Shown here: positions 43,780-52,402 of the stretch, in pieces | How positions within the stretch are numbered: the stretch's first letter is position 1 | Layout of the letters: the number at the start of each line of letters is the position of its first letter | Source of the DNA: Psychrobacillus sp. OK028 | GTDB taxonomy: Bacteria; Bacillota; Bacilli; Bacillales_A; Planococcaceae | Reading direction: 5' to 3' | NCBI RefSeq assembly: GCF_900103605.1 | Contig: NZ_FNHY01000011.1 | Location: 21,834-85,833 of the forward strand | DNA: 64,000 nt | Made by a program: the position numbers and the translations under genes | The notes under the pieces: generated by a model | The model's input: only the letters and a program-made list of their open reading frames with translations | Told to the model about the DNA's origin: nothing | Database searches by the model: none

Positions 43780-44512
43780 GGGGAAAGTTGCGCATTTAGC
43801 GATTAATCAGCTGAGCTTCGAGGTAGAAAAAGGCGAGTTTCTTGCAGTTATGGGTCCTTCAGGGAGCGGTAAAACAACTTTACTTAATTTAATATCAACG
43901 ATAGATCAGCCTACTTCAGGAGATTTGACGATTAATGATTTAAATCCTCTGCAATTGAAAAGCAATGATTTATCATTATTCCGAAGAAGACAGCTTGGTT
44001 TTGTGTTTCAAGATTTCAACTTACTTCCTGCATTAACAGTTGAAGAAAATATGGTATTGCCATTAACTTTAGACGATCAGCCCGTAAGTATTATGAAACA
44101 AAAAGTAAATAAAGTTGCGGAGCAGTTGGGGTTAAGTTCTATTTTAGAAAAAAGACCATTCGAAATATCAGGAGGGCAGGCGCAAAGAACTGCTATTGGA
44201 CGAGCTCTAATACATGAGCCTTCTATTATACTCGCAGATGAGCCAACGGGAAATCTGGATTCGAAAGCCGCAAAGGATGTATTAGAACTATTGTCCAAGG
44301 TAAACCAAAAAAGTAATACGACCATCATTATGGTGACCCATGATCCAATTGCGGCAAGCTTTTGTGATCGAGTTCTATTCATAAAAGACGGCGAGTATTT
44401 TAATGAAATTTATAAAGATGACCGAAGACAAACGTTCTTTCAACGTATATTAAATGTCTTATCTTTACTAGGTGGAAATGTAAATGACCTTTCAACAATT
44501 CGCTTATCATAA
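43739..44512 (+). CDS. bceA: Peptide-antibiotic ABC transporter ATPase, BceA-like
   Basis: A 257-residue MacB/BceA-type ATPase: Walker A GPSGSGKTT (about 38-46), signature ISGGQAQR, Walker B IILADEPTGNLD. The ATG at 43739 follows GAGGTG and lies inside the kinase 3' end; the longer frame from 43673 has no ribosome site. It overlaps the permease by 29 bases. With BceB it removes cell-wall-active peptides from their lipid targets and signals to the kinase. Confidence 0.88.
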   Translation: MSILKLKEITKVYEGKVAHLAINQLSFEVEKGEFLAVMGPSGSGKTTLLNLISTIDQPTSGDLTINDLNPLQLKSNDLSLFRRRQLGFVFQDFNLLPALTVEENMVLPLTLDDQPVSIMKQKVNKVAEQLGLSSILEKRPFEISGGQAQRTAIGRALIHEPSIILADEPTGNLDSKAAKDVLELLSKVNQKSNTTIIMVTHDPIAASFCDRVLFIKDGEYFNEIYKDDRRQTFFQRILNVLSLLGGNVNDLSTIRLS

Positions 44513-46415
44513 CGTTATTCGAAATGCTCGCGTCTATGCTGCATTTTTATTGGCGAGTATTTTTTCTGTTTTAGTGTTCTTTGTTTATTCAATGCTAATG
44601 TTTCACCCAAGTATTGAAGATCAATTTTTGCAGAATATCGCATTTGGTGGAATGTTCATTGCACAGGTCATTTTGATTATATTCACGTTGTTTTTCTTGT
44701 TTTATTCGATGAGTGCTTTTTTGCAGGCACGTTCGCAGGAATTTGGAGTACTTCTCAATTTAGGAATGGACAAACGTCAGCTGAATCGGATGATTTTCTT
44801 AGAGACGATGATTTTAGGGTTTATCTCGATAACGGTCGGAATTTTTTTTGGATTTTCTTTTTCTAAGTTTTTCTTTATGGTCATACGAGAAATGTTTTTG
44901 TTAGATAGCTTACCGTTGTATGTTTCATGGAAGCCTTTTACATTGACTATTTTTGTGTTTTTATCATTGTTTGTCATTATTTCGATTAGTAGCTCGGTAT
45001 TCATACGTAAAAAGAATATAATTCAGCTACTAAAGGGATTTGGTAAGCAAAATGAGGAAGAGGTTTATAGTAAGGGAAGGGCAATTTTAGGGCTATTCCT
45101 GCTGTTGGTTGCCTATAGTTTAGTAATTTTTTCTCTTTTTCAGCTTAAAGTATATATGAGTTTTATCATTATTGCATTAGCTATAGTAGGTACGTATCTA
45201 TTTTATACAGATAGTGTTTTATATTTGTTAGGGATAATTAGAAAGCGCAAAAATTTGTATTGGCATTCTTTTCGATTGATCGCTTTTGCAGAAGGGTCTA
45301 TAAAGATAAGAGAAAATGCTCGGATGTTTTTTATCGTAACCATTGTTTCCACGATCGCATTTCTATCGGTTGGTGTCGTAACCTCGTTTACTTCTTTTAC
45401 AGCACAATATCGAGAAATGAATCCAATTAGTGTTTTCTACTCGAGCAATTGGGATAATCCCTTTGAGGAAGAGCATGTGATGAAAATATCCCAGGAGCTT
45501 CAAATGGAAGGGCTATCCTATGAGTTGATTAAATTTAAGGTGAAAAAACAAACTTCCTCCAATTTACGAGACAAAGTAAATCTTATAAAAGAATCGGAAG
45601 TGAATAGTTTAGCGGTTGCATTGAAATTCCCTTTGATAGACCTACAAGAAGGGGAAGCAATGATTCTACCGAATACGCAAGAGGACTTTAATGGTATTAG
45701 AACAGAAGACGAGCAAACAGTGTTGGAGGAAAGTAGTATACCAATTCAAATTAAAGGTGTCTATGAACGAGTAATATTTCCTTCACTCGCTATTAAAAAT
45801 AGATCATTAATAATTAGTGATGAAGATTATGAACTTGTTACCGAACCTTTATATGGGCATGGCTTAAGAGAGTCTCACATGACATTTTATGCTTTTCACG
45901 TTTCTGAATGGCTCCGCACGAAGGATGTAGGAACTAACTTAGACAGAATTATGACACAATCTATGGGTATTTCAACTGTAAATCCGAACGCCTTCTATTT
46001 CGCCAATCCCGGCTTAAATTACTCGATTATCCGAGCTACATTTTCCTTATTGTTATTTACAGGGCTACTTGTGGCGGCTGTATTGTTACTTGCGGCTGGG
46101 AGCTTTGTTTACTTTAAGCTTTATACGGACTTGGAGCGTGATAAAAAACAATATGATGTACTTCGGAGAATGGGAGTTACGGATAGAGAGCTAGTGAAAA
46201 TCGTCAATCGCCAGCTAATTCCTCAATTTTTCTTGCCATGGGGGTTAGCCATGGTGCATAGTACTTTTTCCTTTATGTTTTTACAAGCGTTTTGGGTGGA
46301 CTTAGCAGCTGTTTCTATTGCGATGGAAATGTTACTCGTGTTAATAGCATTCACGATAATTCAAGTTTCTTATTTCTTTTTGATCCGTTGGAGATACATT
46401 GCACATATTCAATAA
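44484..46415 (+). CDS. bceB: Peptide-antibiotic ABC transporter permease, BceB-like
   Basis: A 643-residue FtsX-type permease with about ten membrane helices and the large extracellular domain (about 315-510) between helices 7 and 8, the mark of BceB proteins. Length matches B. subtilis BceB (646). It overlaps the end of bceA, so translation is coupled. The module confers resistance to and sensing of bacitracin-like peptides; the exact substrate is not determinable here. Confidence 0.87.
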   Translation: MTFQQFAYHNVIRNARVYAAFLLASIFSVLVFFVYSMLMFHPSIEDQFLQNIAFGGMFIAQVILIIFTLFFLFYSMSAFLQARSQEFGVLLNLGMDKRQLNRMIFLETMILGFISITVGIFFGFSFSKFFFMVIREMFLLDSLPLYVSWKPFTLTIFVFLSLFVIISISSSVFIRKKNIIQLLKGFGKQNEEEVYSKGRAILGLFLLLVAYSLVIFSLFQLKVYMSFIIIALAIVGTYLFYTDSVLYLLGIIRKRKNLYWHSFRLIAFAEGSIKIRENARMFFIVTIVSTIAFLSVGVVTSFTSFTAQYREMNPISVFYSSNWDNPFEEEHVMKISQELQMEGLSYELIKFKVKKQTSSNLRDKVNLIKESEVNSLAVALKFPLIDLQEGEAMILPNTQEDFNGIRTEDEQTVLEESSIPIQIKGVYERVIFPSLAIKNRSLIISDEDYELVTEPLYGHGLRESHMTFYAFHVSEWLRTKDVGTNLDRIMTQSMGISTVNPNAFYFANPGLNYSIIRATFSLLLFTGLLVAAVLLLAAGSFVYFKLYTDLERDKKQYDVLRRMGVTDRELVKIVNRQLIPQFFLPWGLAMVHSTFSFMFLQAFWVDLAAVSIAMEMLLVLIAFTIIQVSYFFLIRWRYIAHIQ

Positions 46416-46418
46416 GGG

Positions 46419-46448
46419 AAGAAGGCTACGACAGTAGCCTTCTTTTTT
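46419..46448 (+). terminator. Intrinsic terminator after the Bce module
   Basis: AAGAAGGCTAC pairs with GTAGCCTTCTT and TTTT follows. Confidence 0.9.
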
Positions 46449-46491
46449 ATATCACCAATTTAACCTCTAGTATTCTATATTCTAGTTTTTC

Positions 46492-46552
46492 TTGAATTGT
46501 CAAAACTTTTCTTATATAATGAATATGGGGAAAATGAATGGTTATTCATTTA
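46492..46552 (+). promoter_or_regulatory. lcfB promoter with FadR-like operator
   Basis: TTGAAT (46492-46497) and TATAAT (46515-46520) have a 17-base spacer. At 46535-46552 lies TGAATGGTTATTCATTTA, close to the remembered FadR box of B. subtilis, just downstream of the expected transcription start. Confidence 0.72.
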
Positions 46553-46573
46553 ATAAAGATGGGAGACGAGAAT

Positions 46574-48121
46574 ATGACTTTAGTTCCACGTGTTCAACAT
46601 ATTGCCAAAGAGCATCCGGAGAAGGTTGCCTATCATTTTATGGGGAAAGATACTACATACGCAGAATTCGAACAGTCAGTGGAGTTATTTGCAGGAGCTC
46701 TAAAATCAATTGGTGTGGAAAAAGGGGATAATATAGGCTTTTTATTGGGTAACTCACCTCATTTTTTAATTTCTTTATATGCTACTATGCGTATTGGTGC
46801 TACGGCAGTTCCGATAAATCCAATTTATTCGCCAGATGAAATAAGCTATATTGTTAAAAACAGCGATGCTAAAGTAATTATTGCCCTTGATGCACTATTG
46901 CCTTTAGTGGAGAAAGCAGCTGGTATTTTTACGTCAGTTGAAAACTATATCATTTGTGAAACACAGGCAGATACTGTTCAAAAACTAGCTGCTCTCCCAG
47001 AAAACTTGAAGACAAAAGTGAAACCGTTTTCAGTAATGATTTCTTCTGCAATATTGGGTACTTCTGCAGTGGATACTGATCCAGATGATGTAGCTGTAAT
47101 CTTATATACTTCGGGGACAACTGGTCATCCAAAGGGCGCAATGTTAACCTACAATAATATTTACTCCAATGCTCGAGATGTTGCCGAGTACTTGCAGATT
47201 AATACAGAGGATCGTGTAATTGCGACTTTACCTGTATTTCATGTATTTGCTTTAACAGTTGTGGTGAATGCACCATTATTAATGGGTGCAACTCTACTAT
47301 TAATTCCAAGATTTAGCCCGCAAGAAGTGTTTAAAATCGCGAAAGAGCATCAAGCAACAGTGTTTGCAGGTGTTCCAACAATGTACAATTTCTTGTATCA
47401 ATTCCAGGATGCAAACGAAGAGGACTTTTCAAGCATTCGCTTAGCAATTTCGGGTGGAGCTTCCTTGCCTGTAGCACTGTTGCATAACTTTGAAAAAAAG
47501 TTCAATTTACGTGTGTCTGAGGGATATGGTTTGTCTGAGGCATCCCCGGTAACGTGCTTTAACCCAATTGACAGAGATCGTAAGCCAGGTTCGATTGGAA
47601 CAAATATCGTAAATGTTGAGAATAAAATAGTCAATGAGCTTGGAGAAGAAGTTCCAGTAGGAGAAGTAGGAGAACTGATCGTTCGCGGACCTAACGTGAT
47701 GAAGGGCTATTACAAAATGCCGGAAGAAACAGAGAGTGCGATTCGTGATGGCTGGTTATACACTGGAGATCTTGCAAAACAGGATGAAGAAGGCTATTTC
47801 TACATCGTTGATCGTAAAAAAGATATGATAATTGTCGGTGGTTTTAATGTCTATCCCCGAGAAGTAGAGGAAGTGCTATTTACTCATCCGGGTATAGTGG
47901 AGGCTGCGGTTGTCGGAGTTCCTGATCCAAACTTTGGAGAAGAAGTGCTTGCTTTTGTTGTGAAAAAAGATTCTACTCTAACAGAACAGCAATTACATGA
48001 CTATTGTGCAGAAAAACTAGCAAAATATAAAGTGCCGAAGAAAATTGAATTTTTAGAGGAACTTCCTAAAAATACAACAGGTAAAATTCTGAGACGCTCT
48101 TTAAAACCACAAACAGTTTAA
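46574..48121 (+). CDS. lcfB: Long-chain fatty acid-CoA ligase LcfB
   Basis: A 515-residue acyl-activating enzyme with the AMP-binding motif YTSGTTGHPKGAML (about 175-188), YGLSEASP (about 318-325), YTGDLA and the C-terminal KKDMI / lysine GKILRR motif. It makes acyl-CoA from fatty acid, CoA and ATP, the entry step of beta-oxidation. It matches B. subtilis LcfB (YhfL, 513). The ATG at 46574 follows GGGAG; the FadR-like box in its leader supports repression in the absence of long-chain acyl-CoA. Confidence 0.92.
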   Translation: MTLVPRVQHIAKEHPEKVAYHFMGKDTTYAEFEQSVELFAGALKSIGVEKGDNIGFLLGNSPHFLISLYATMRIGATAVPINPIYSPDEISYIVKNSDAKVIIALDALLPLVEKAAGIFTSVENYIICETQADTVQKLAALPENLKTKVKPFSVMISSAILGTSAVDTDPDDVAVILYTSGTTGHPKGAMLTYNNIYSNARDVAEYLQINTEDRVIATLPVFHVFALTVVVNAPLLMGATLLLIPRFSPQEVFKIAKEHQATVFAGVPTMYNFLYQFQDANEEDFSSIRLAISGGASLPVALLHNFEKKFNLRVSEGYGLSEASPVTCFNPIDRDRKPGSIGTNIVNVENKIVNELGEEVPVGEVGELIVRGPNVMKGYYKMPEETESAIRDGWLYTGDLAKQDEEGYFYIVDRKKDMIIVGGFNVYPREVEEVLFTHPGIVEAAVVGVPDPNFGEEVLAFVVKKDSTLTEQQLHDYCAEKLAKYKVPKKIEFLEELPKNTTGKILRRSLKPQTV

Positions 48122-48170
48122 GAGATAATTTTATTTGGCTATATTAAAGGGAATATTTGATTTTGTATAG

Positions 48171-48205
48171 AAAATGAGTTTGGAGCATTTCCAAGCTCAT
48201 TTTTT
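48171..48205 (+). terminator. Intrinsic terminator after lcfB
   Basis: AAAATGAGTTTGGA pairs with TCCAAGCTCATTTT (one GU) and T residues follow. Confidence 0.88.
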
Positions 48206-48242
48206 GTCGTTTTTTACTAAAGCACCTGTTAGCTTAAGAAAA

Positions 48243-48350
48243 TTGTCAGTTGAAGATTTGAAGAGGTATGAAAGATTAGCAAAAGGTCACACTGACGAAG
48301 TAGATAGAATAGAAAAGGTGAAAGGGGAACATTTAAAACGTTTAGTGTAA
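48243..48350 (+). other. Short open stretch, possible gene fragment
   Basis: A 35-codon frame (LSVEDLKRYERLAKGHTDEV... ending KRLV) with protein-like composition but no convincing start or ribosome site. It may be the end of a decayed gene; unrecognised. The rest of the gap to 48509 is AT-rich and shows nothing else. Confidence 0.3.
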
Positions 48351-48509
48351 AGAAGGATTCAAAATATTATTTTGCAATATAAAACTAAGGTCGAATATTG
48401 AACATTAATGGATAAAATTCGCAAATTTAATTTCACAAAAACAGTACATTTATTTCGTGAAATTAACAAATAATAAATTACATCGAAATATATTGAAGGG
48501 AGTGTTTTT

Positions 48510-49281
48510 GTGAAAAAAGTGGTACTTTCATTACTAGGTTTGTTCCTCATAGGTGTGGCCATTTTTTACGTTAATGATAGCCAGAATAAAAGCGTTTCGG
48601 CAGACCGTGGACGAAAATTTTATGAAGAAGCAGGAATGATTATTTGGGATATTAAAACAGAGGAAAAGGTAGTTGCCTTGACATTTGACGATGGTCCACA
48701 TAAAAAGTATACCACTGAAGTTTTGGATTTACTCAAACAATACAACGCAAAAGGGACTTTTTTTCTTGTTGGTGAACAAGCAGAGAAAAATCCGGAAGTT
48801 GTATTACGAATGTATGAAGAGGGACATGATTTGGCTAATCATACTTATACACACCCTTACAGTAGGAATGTTTCGATGATTATGAAAGAAATTAAACAAA
48901 CAAATGACACCATTTACAGCATTACAGGTTTCACACCAACCCTATTTCGACCAGTCGAAGGACAATATACGGATGCTATGATCGAAGAAATTGTAAAAGA
49001 CGGTTTTCAAGTTGTCATGTGGTCATGGCACCAAGATACACTAGACTGGAAAAACCCAGGTGTGAATAAAATTGTGAATACAGTTTTAAAAAGGAACGAA
49101 AGAAGGGGATGTTATTCTATTCCATGATGGGGGTGGAAATAGAACACAGACCGTGAAAGCCTTGGAAAAAATATTACCAGAACTTCAAAAACAGGGCTAT
49201 CAGTTTGTAACTATTAACGATTTAATAAAGTTAAAAAGGCAAGCGGATGAAAAGAAAAATCTCGAAACGAACAGTGAATAA
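48510..49281 (+). pseudogene. Polysaccharide deacetylase, frameshifted
   Basis: The first 205 codons (GTG start behind AAGGGAG) contain an N-terminal anchor helix and NodB motifs: TFDDGPH, HTYTHP, FRPVEGQYTD (usually RPPYG) and WSWHQDTLDW. The frame then breaks near 49090-49110. The expected last motif, ILFHDGGGNRTQ, and the rest of the domain continue in another frame to the TAA at 49279. A single-base change around AAAAAGG explains it. Whole, it would be a CE4 peptidoglycan or chitooligosaccharide deacetylase exported to the cell wall. Confidence 0.8.
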
Positions 49282-49339
49282 AGAGAGAAGTGGAACAACT
49301 ATTAAAGTTAATAAGAAACTCTGGCTTCAAGGTTTGGCA

Positions 49340-49505
49340 GATTATTTCTTGTGATACTTAATAAACTTTTTAACCAATTCGTATTGAACTTTTCGTTGTT
49401 TTCCCCTTTTCAAAAGAAGGTATCTATGTTCAGCTTTTCCACTAATTTTCATGCCAAAGTAGACTTACCTTAGCCTCCCGAACTAATCATTGCAATCTTT
49501 TTCAT
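49340..49505 (-). pseudogene. Remnant of a P-loop 'topology modulation'-type ATPase
   Basis: On the minus strand, MKKIAMISSGG, stop, GKSTLA, stop, KLVEKLNIDTFF continues in one frame. This is the N-terminus of an adenylate-kinase-like P-loop protein (normally ...GSGGSGKSTLARKLG) with stop codons inside the Walker A region and after it. The rest of the gene is missing. Identified by motif only. Confidence 0.6.
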
Positions 49506-49662
49506 AGTACGCCATCTCTTCGTATACTTTTTAAAATAATTGGTGCATTAGTGAACAAGAAAAAGAGCTGTATTCAACTCTATGTTTACTAAAGCACCCA
49601 TTAATTGAATAAGGAATTCTGTTGAATTTCCTCTCTTATACTAAACTGCTTAGTTCAATATG

Positions 49663-49695
49663 AAAAAAAAGCTTTACTCCTTCTTGGAGCAAAGC
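49663..49695 (-). terminator. Terminator after the Nudix gene
   Basis: GCTTT-CTCC pairs with GGAG-AAAGC and eight T follow on the minus strand. Confidence 0.8.
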
Positions 49696-49722
49696 AGACC
49701 ATTATGTTAATAAGTTTGTATA

Positions 49723-50217
49723 TTATTTTTTCGTCCAATTATTGTCCCACTGGAAATAAACATTACTTGAATGTTGCTTGTTAAATATAAAATCTGGATA
49801 TGGTAAAGCAAGTTTCGGCTTGTTTTCTGCTTTAATAAATTGTAAATCAACAGATTCGCCATCTATTGCAGTTAATTTTCCACTTATTATATTACATTCG
49901 AAAACAAACACATTATATTCAACTTGATCTCCATGAGGATATGTAAAACGAAAACTTTCCCCACCAAATATTCCTAATAATTTATTAGGTTTAACTGTTA
50001 ATCCAGTTTCTTCCCATACTTCACGAATAAGTGCTTGAGCAGGAGCTTCACCTGGTTCAATTGCTCCAGCAGGCAGACTCCAATATTCACCTTTTCCAGG
50101 ATATTGGAACAATATTTCATCATTGGTATTTCTTATTATCGCAGCAACGCTCGGCATAAATATTAGGTCTTTACCAACCTTTACTCGAAGTTGTTTATAA
50201 TAATCTGATATGGACAT
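49723..50217 (-). CDS. Nudix hydrolase
   Basis: A 164-residue protein with a complete Nudix box (G51-x5-E57-x7-REVWEETG at 65-72), so it should cleave nucleoside-diphosphate-linked substrates with magnesium. The substrate is unknown. It starts behind AAGGGGATTTGTT and lies on the minus strand in an accessory patch with decayed genes. Confidence 0.87.
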   Translation of the reverse strand: MSISDYYKQLRVKVGKDLIFMPSVAAIIRNTNDEILFQYPGKGEYWSLPAGAIEPGEAPAQALIREVWEETGLTVKPNKLLGIFGGESFRFTYPHGDQVEYNVFVFECNIISGKLTAIDGESVDLQFIKAENKPKLALPYPDFIFNKQHSSNVYFQWDNNWTKK

Positions 50218-50272
50218 AACAAATCCCCTTTAAAAATGCTTTTATTGAACTAACCTGCCGCGTTTGTGGAAA

Positions 50273-50578
50273 TCAATGTGCAGTTCCTAAAAAAGAAACA
50301 AATACATTTTTTTTCTGGTGATTTTCCCTAATGTCTTCTGATATTAGTCCACAAGCATATTCAATTCGGACTATATAACCAAACAATACTTTCTCGGATG
50401 TTACTACACCACATCCAACACAATTAAATCCACATCCATCAACAATGTCCTTTTGTTGGTTTTGAAATCCCGTTAATGCTCTTTTTTCAGCAATATCTTT
50501 TGTAATCCAAGGTGAGAAAGCAAACAAGATCATTGATGCAACTACAAAAATAATACTTAAGGTTAACTTCTTATGCAT
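50273..50578 (-). CDS. Small membrane-anchored protein with Cys cluster
   Basis: A 101-residue protein with one N-terminal hydrophobic helix (LTLSIIFVVASMILFAFSP) and an external part holding CGFNCVGCG and one later Cys. The cysteine cluster could bind metal or form disulfides. The ATG at 50578 is 6 bases after GGGGTGA. I do not recognise the family. Confidence 0.6.
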   Translation of the reverse strand: MHKKLTLSIIFVVASMILFAFSPWITKDIAEKRALTGFQNQQKDIVDGCGFNCVGCGVVTSEKVLFGYIVRIEYACGLISEDIRENHQKKNVFVSFLGTAH

Positions 50579-50731
50579 AGATATCACCCCTTACAATTTA
50601 ATAAAGACTATTCTAATGACAGATTTAAAAATAATTGAAAAGCTTAGGAGTGAATGAACTTTGAAGAGAGTGAATGTTAAACTTCAGTTAAAAAACATTC
50701 TTCAACTAATCTGTTTCTTTAATTAAAGAAG

Positions 50732-50763
50732 AAAAAAGGCTTTACTCCTTCTTGAAGTAAAGC
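50732..50763 (-). terminator. Terminator after the gene at 50838
   Basis: GCTTTACT pairs with AGTAAAGC, with T residues on the minus side. The sequence is almost the same as the hairpin at 49663-49695. Confidence 0.7.
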
Positions 50764-50837
50764 ACCTGTTAGTTAAACTAGAAAAGTAAATATATGCCAA
50801 TAAAGGTTCTGTTAAAATATAAACTATTATTCATGTT

Positions 50838-51257
50838 TTAATAATAGTGTTTATTGCTAATCTTTTCAATCGCCATACGCATGTGCGAGACGACACCGAG
50901 AAGCAATATTAACGACATTACCATTTTTTCAAAAGGTGTTCCTAACAATTGTTGTATAAACCCAAAAGACCATAGTACTACGAAAATCCAACACATCACG
51001 TTTATTCCTCTCTTGTATTTATATAACATATTTCCACCAACAATTAGCGTGAAAACTCCTCCTATTATAGAAATAATGATATTGATAATAGATATTGGTA
51101 TCTGAGTTGCTAAGGATTCTGACCTTCCACCATTAACCCATGTAAATGGAATAATCCCACTAATAATAAGAACTTGTATTAAGAATGTAAAAGAGTAAAA
51201 ACATATCCCCATATATACAGCCGTTTTCATATTTACTTTTCTAAGTTTTTCTAACAT
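50838..51257 (-). CDS. Four-helix membrane protein, unknown
   Basis: A 139-residue hydrophobic protein with four likely membrane helices (about 12-34, 53-75, 85-105, 112-128). GAGGTGATC precedes the ATG. No family recognised; such small proteins are common as accessory membrane proteins in Bacillales. Confidence 0.6.
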   Translation of the reverse strand: MLEKLRKVNMKTAVYMGICFYSFTFLIQVLIISGIIPFTWVNGGRSESLATQIPISIINIIISIIGGVFTLIVGGNMLYKYKRGINVMCWIFVVLWSFGFIQQLLGTPFEKMVMSLILLLGVVSHMRMAIEKISNKHYY

Positions 51258-51526
51258 ACGATCACCTCATTTCTTCCCGTTATCAATTTATTAAATTTGG
51301 TTTTCATCTATTCCTTAATCTTTTACCGTATTGACACGCTGCCATTTTTTTAATCAATTTCACTCTGCTCTCCCTCTTCACAATGGATTTCTGTGAAGGT
51401 TTGAAATAAGTAGCGATCTCTAAGCTAACGGGTAGTTTAAATTAGCAATCCATAAGAAATAACCCAAGCTGAAATATGCTAAAATGATTAATGTAAATAT
51501 CCCTCATGAACAAAGGAGAACTGAAA

Positions 51527-52102
51527 ATGAGAAAACTTGTTCTATTTTTGCACGCATCTCTTGACGGTTTTGTAGAAGGACCAAACGGTGAAATGGACAT
51601 TGGCTGGGTTTCCTACGATGCTGATTTGGAGAAACACGCGAAAGAAATTCTGAGTACTGCCGATACTGTTATTTGGGGACGTGGGACTTATCAGATGATG
51701 CACAGTTATTGGCCTTCTGTGCCATCGAATCCATCAGCTTCGCAGCATGAAAAGAATCATGCCGAGTGGATCGAAAAGACAGCAAAAATCGTTTTTTCCA
51801 CAACGCTGGAGAAAGTCGAATGGAACAATTCTAGACTGGTGAAAGAAGATGTCGAGGAAGAGATCAAGAACCTCAAAAGGCAGCCTGGCAAGGATATGGT
51901 CATCCTCGGCAGTCCTAGGCTCGCACATTACCTTATGCAGCTTGGTTTAATAGATGAGTATAAAATTACGGTTTCTCCCATCCTGATCGGAAGCGGGTTG
52001 CCGTTATTCCAAGGTCTCACGGAGAAAATCAATCTTAAACTTATCGAAAACAAGACCTTTAATTCTGGAGCCATAGGTCTCGTTTACCAAACGGTTAGAT
52101 GA
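51527..52102 (+). CDS. RibD C-terminal/DHFR-like reductase
   Basis: A 191-residue protein of the RibD_C (dihydrofolate-reductase-like) family: starts MRKLVLFLHASLDGFVEGPNGEMD, then IWGRGTYQMM and VILGSPRLAHYLMQLGLIDEY. Relatives are uncharacterised NADPH-binding reductases (YyaP/YwjB type). ATG behind AAAGGAGA. Codon use is more GC-rich than the neighbours, suggesting recent acquisition. Confidence 0.82.
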   Translation: MRKLVLFLHASLDGFVEGPNGEMDIGWVSYDADLEKHAKEILSTADTVIWGRGTYQMMHSYWPSVPSNPSASQHEKNHAEWIEKTAKIVFSTTLEKVEWNNSRLVKEDVEEEIKNLKRQPGKDMVILGSPRLAHYLMQLGLIDEYKITVSPILIGSGLPLFQGLTEKINLKLIENKTFNSGAIGLVYQTVR

Positions 52103-52151
52103 CCTTGTTTCACTAAAGTAAATTACGATATCGAGTACGATAGTTCAATAT

Positions 52152-52208
52152 AACAGTGGCAGTCTAGGACTTTATTTTCTCGTCCAAGGCTGCCGCTGTT
52201 TTATTTTT
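52152..52208 (+). terminator. Intrinsic terminator after the RibD-like gene
   Basis: AACAGTGGCAG pairs with CTGCCGCTGTT (one mismatch) and a T-rich tail follows. Confidence 0.8.
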
Positions 52209-52347
52209 GTTATCAGTCTTCATTCCAATATTGAAGAAGACTTGTGTAGTAAATAGAGCGACACTACCAGTTAATAAATAACGACTATACGGATAACGAA
52301 GGTTTTGAATTATCATGATCTTTCCTTTAAAAATAGAAGGAAAAAGA

Positions 52348-52362
52348 TTTCGAATGTCGAAA
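52348..52362. promoter_or_regulatory. Palindrome TTTCGA-N3-TCGAAA before the S9 peptidase
   Basis: A perfect 6-bp inverted repeat with a 3-base centre, 40 bases upstream of the gene start and next to a CATAAT -10-like element. Possible operator; regulator unknown. Confidence 0.4.
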
Positions 52363-52402
52363 TAAATAGTGATAGCATAATTAACAAGAGGGGACTATTA
52401 AA

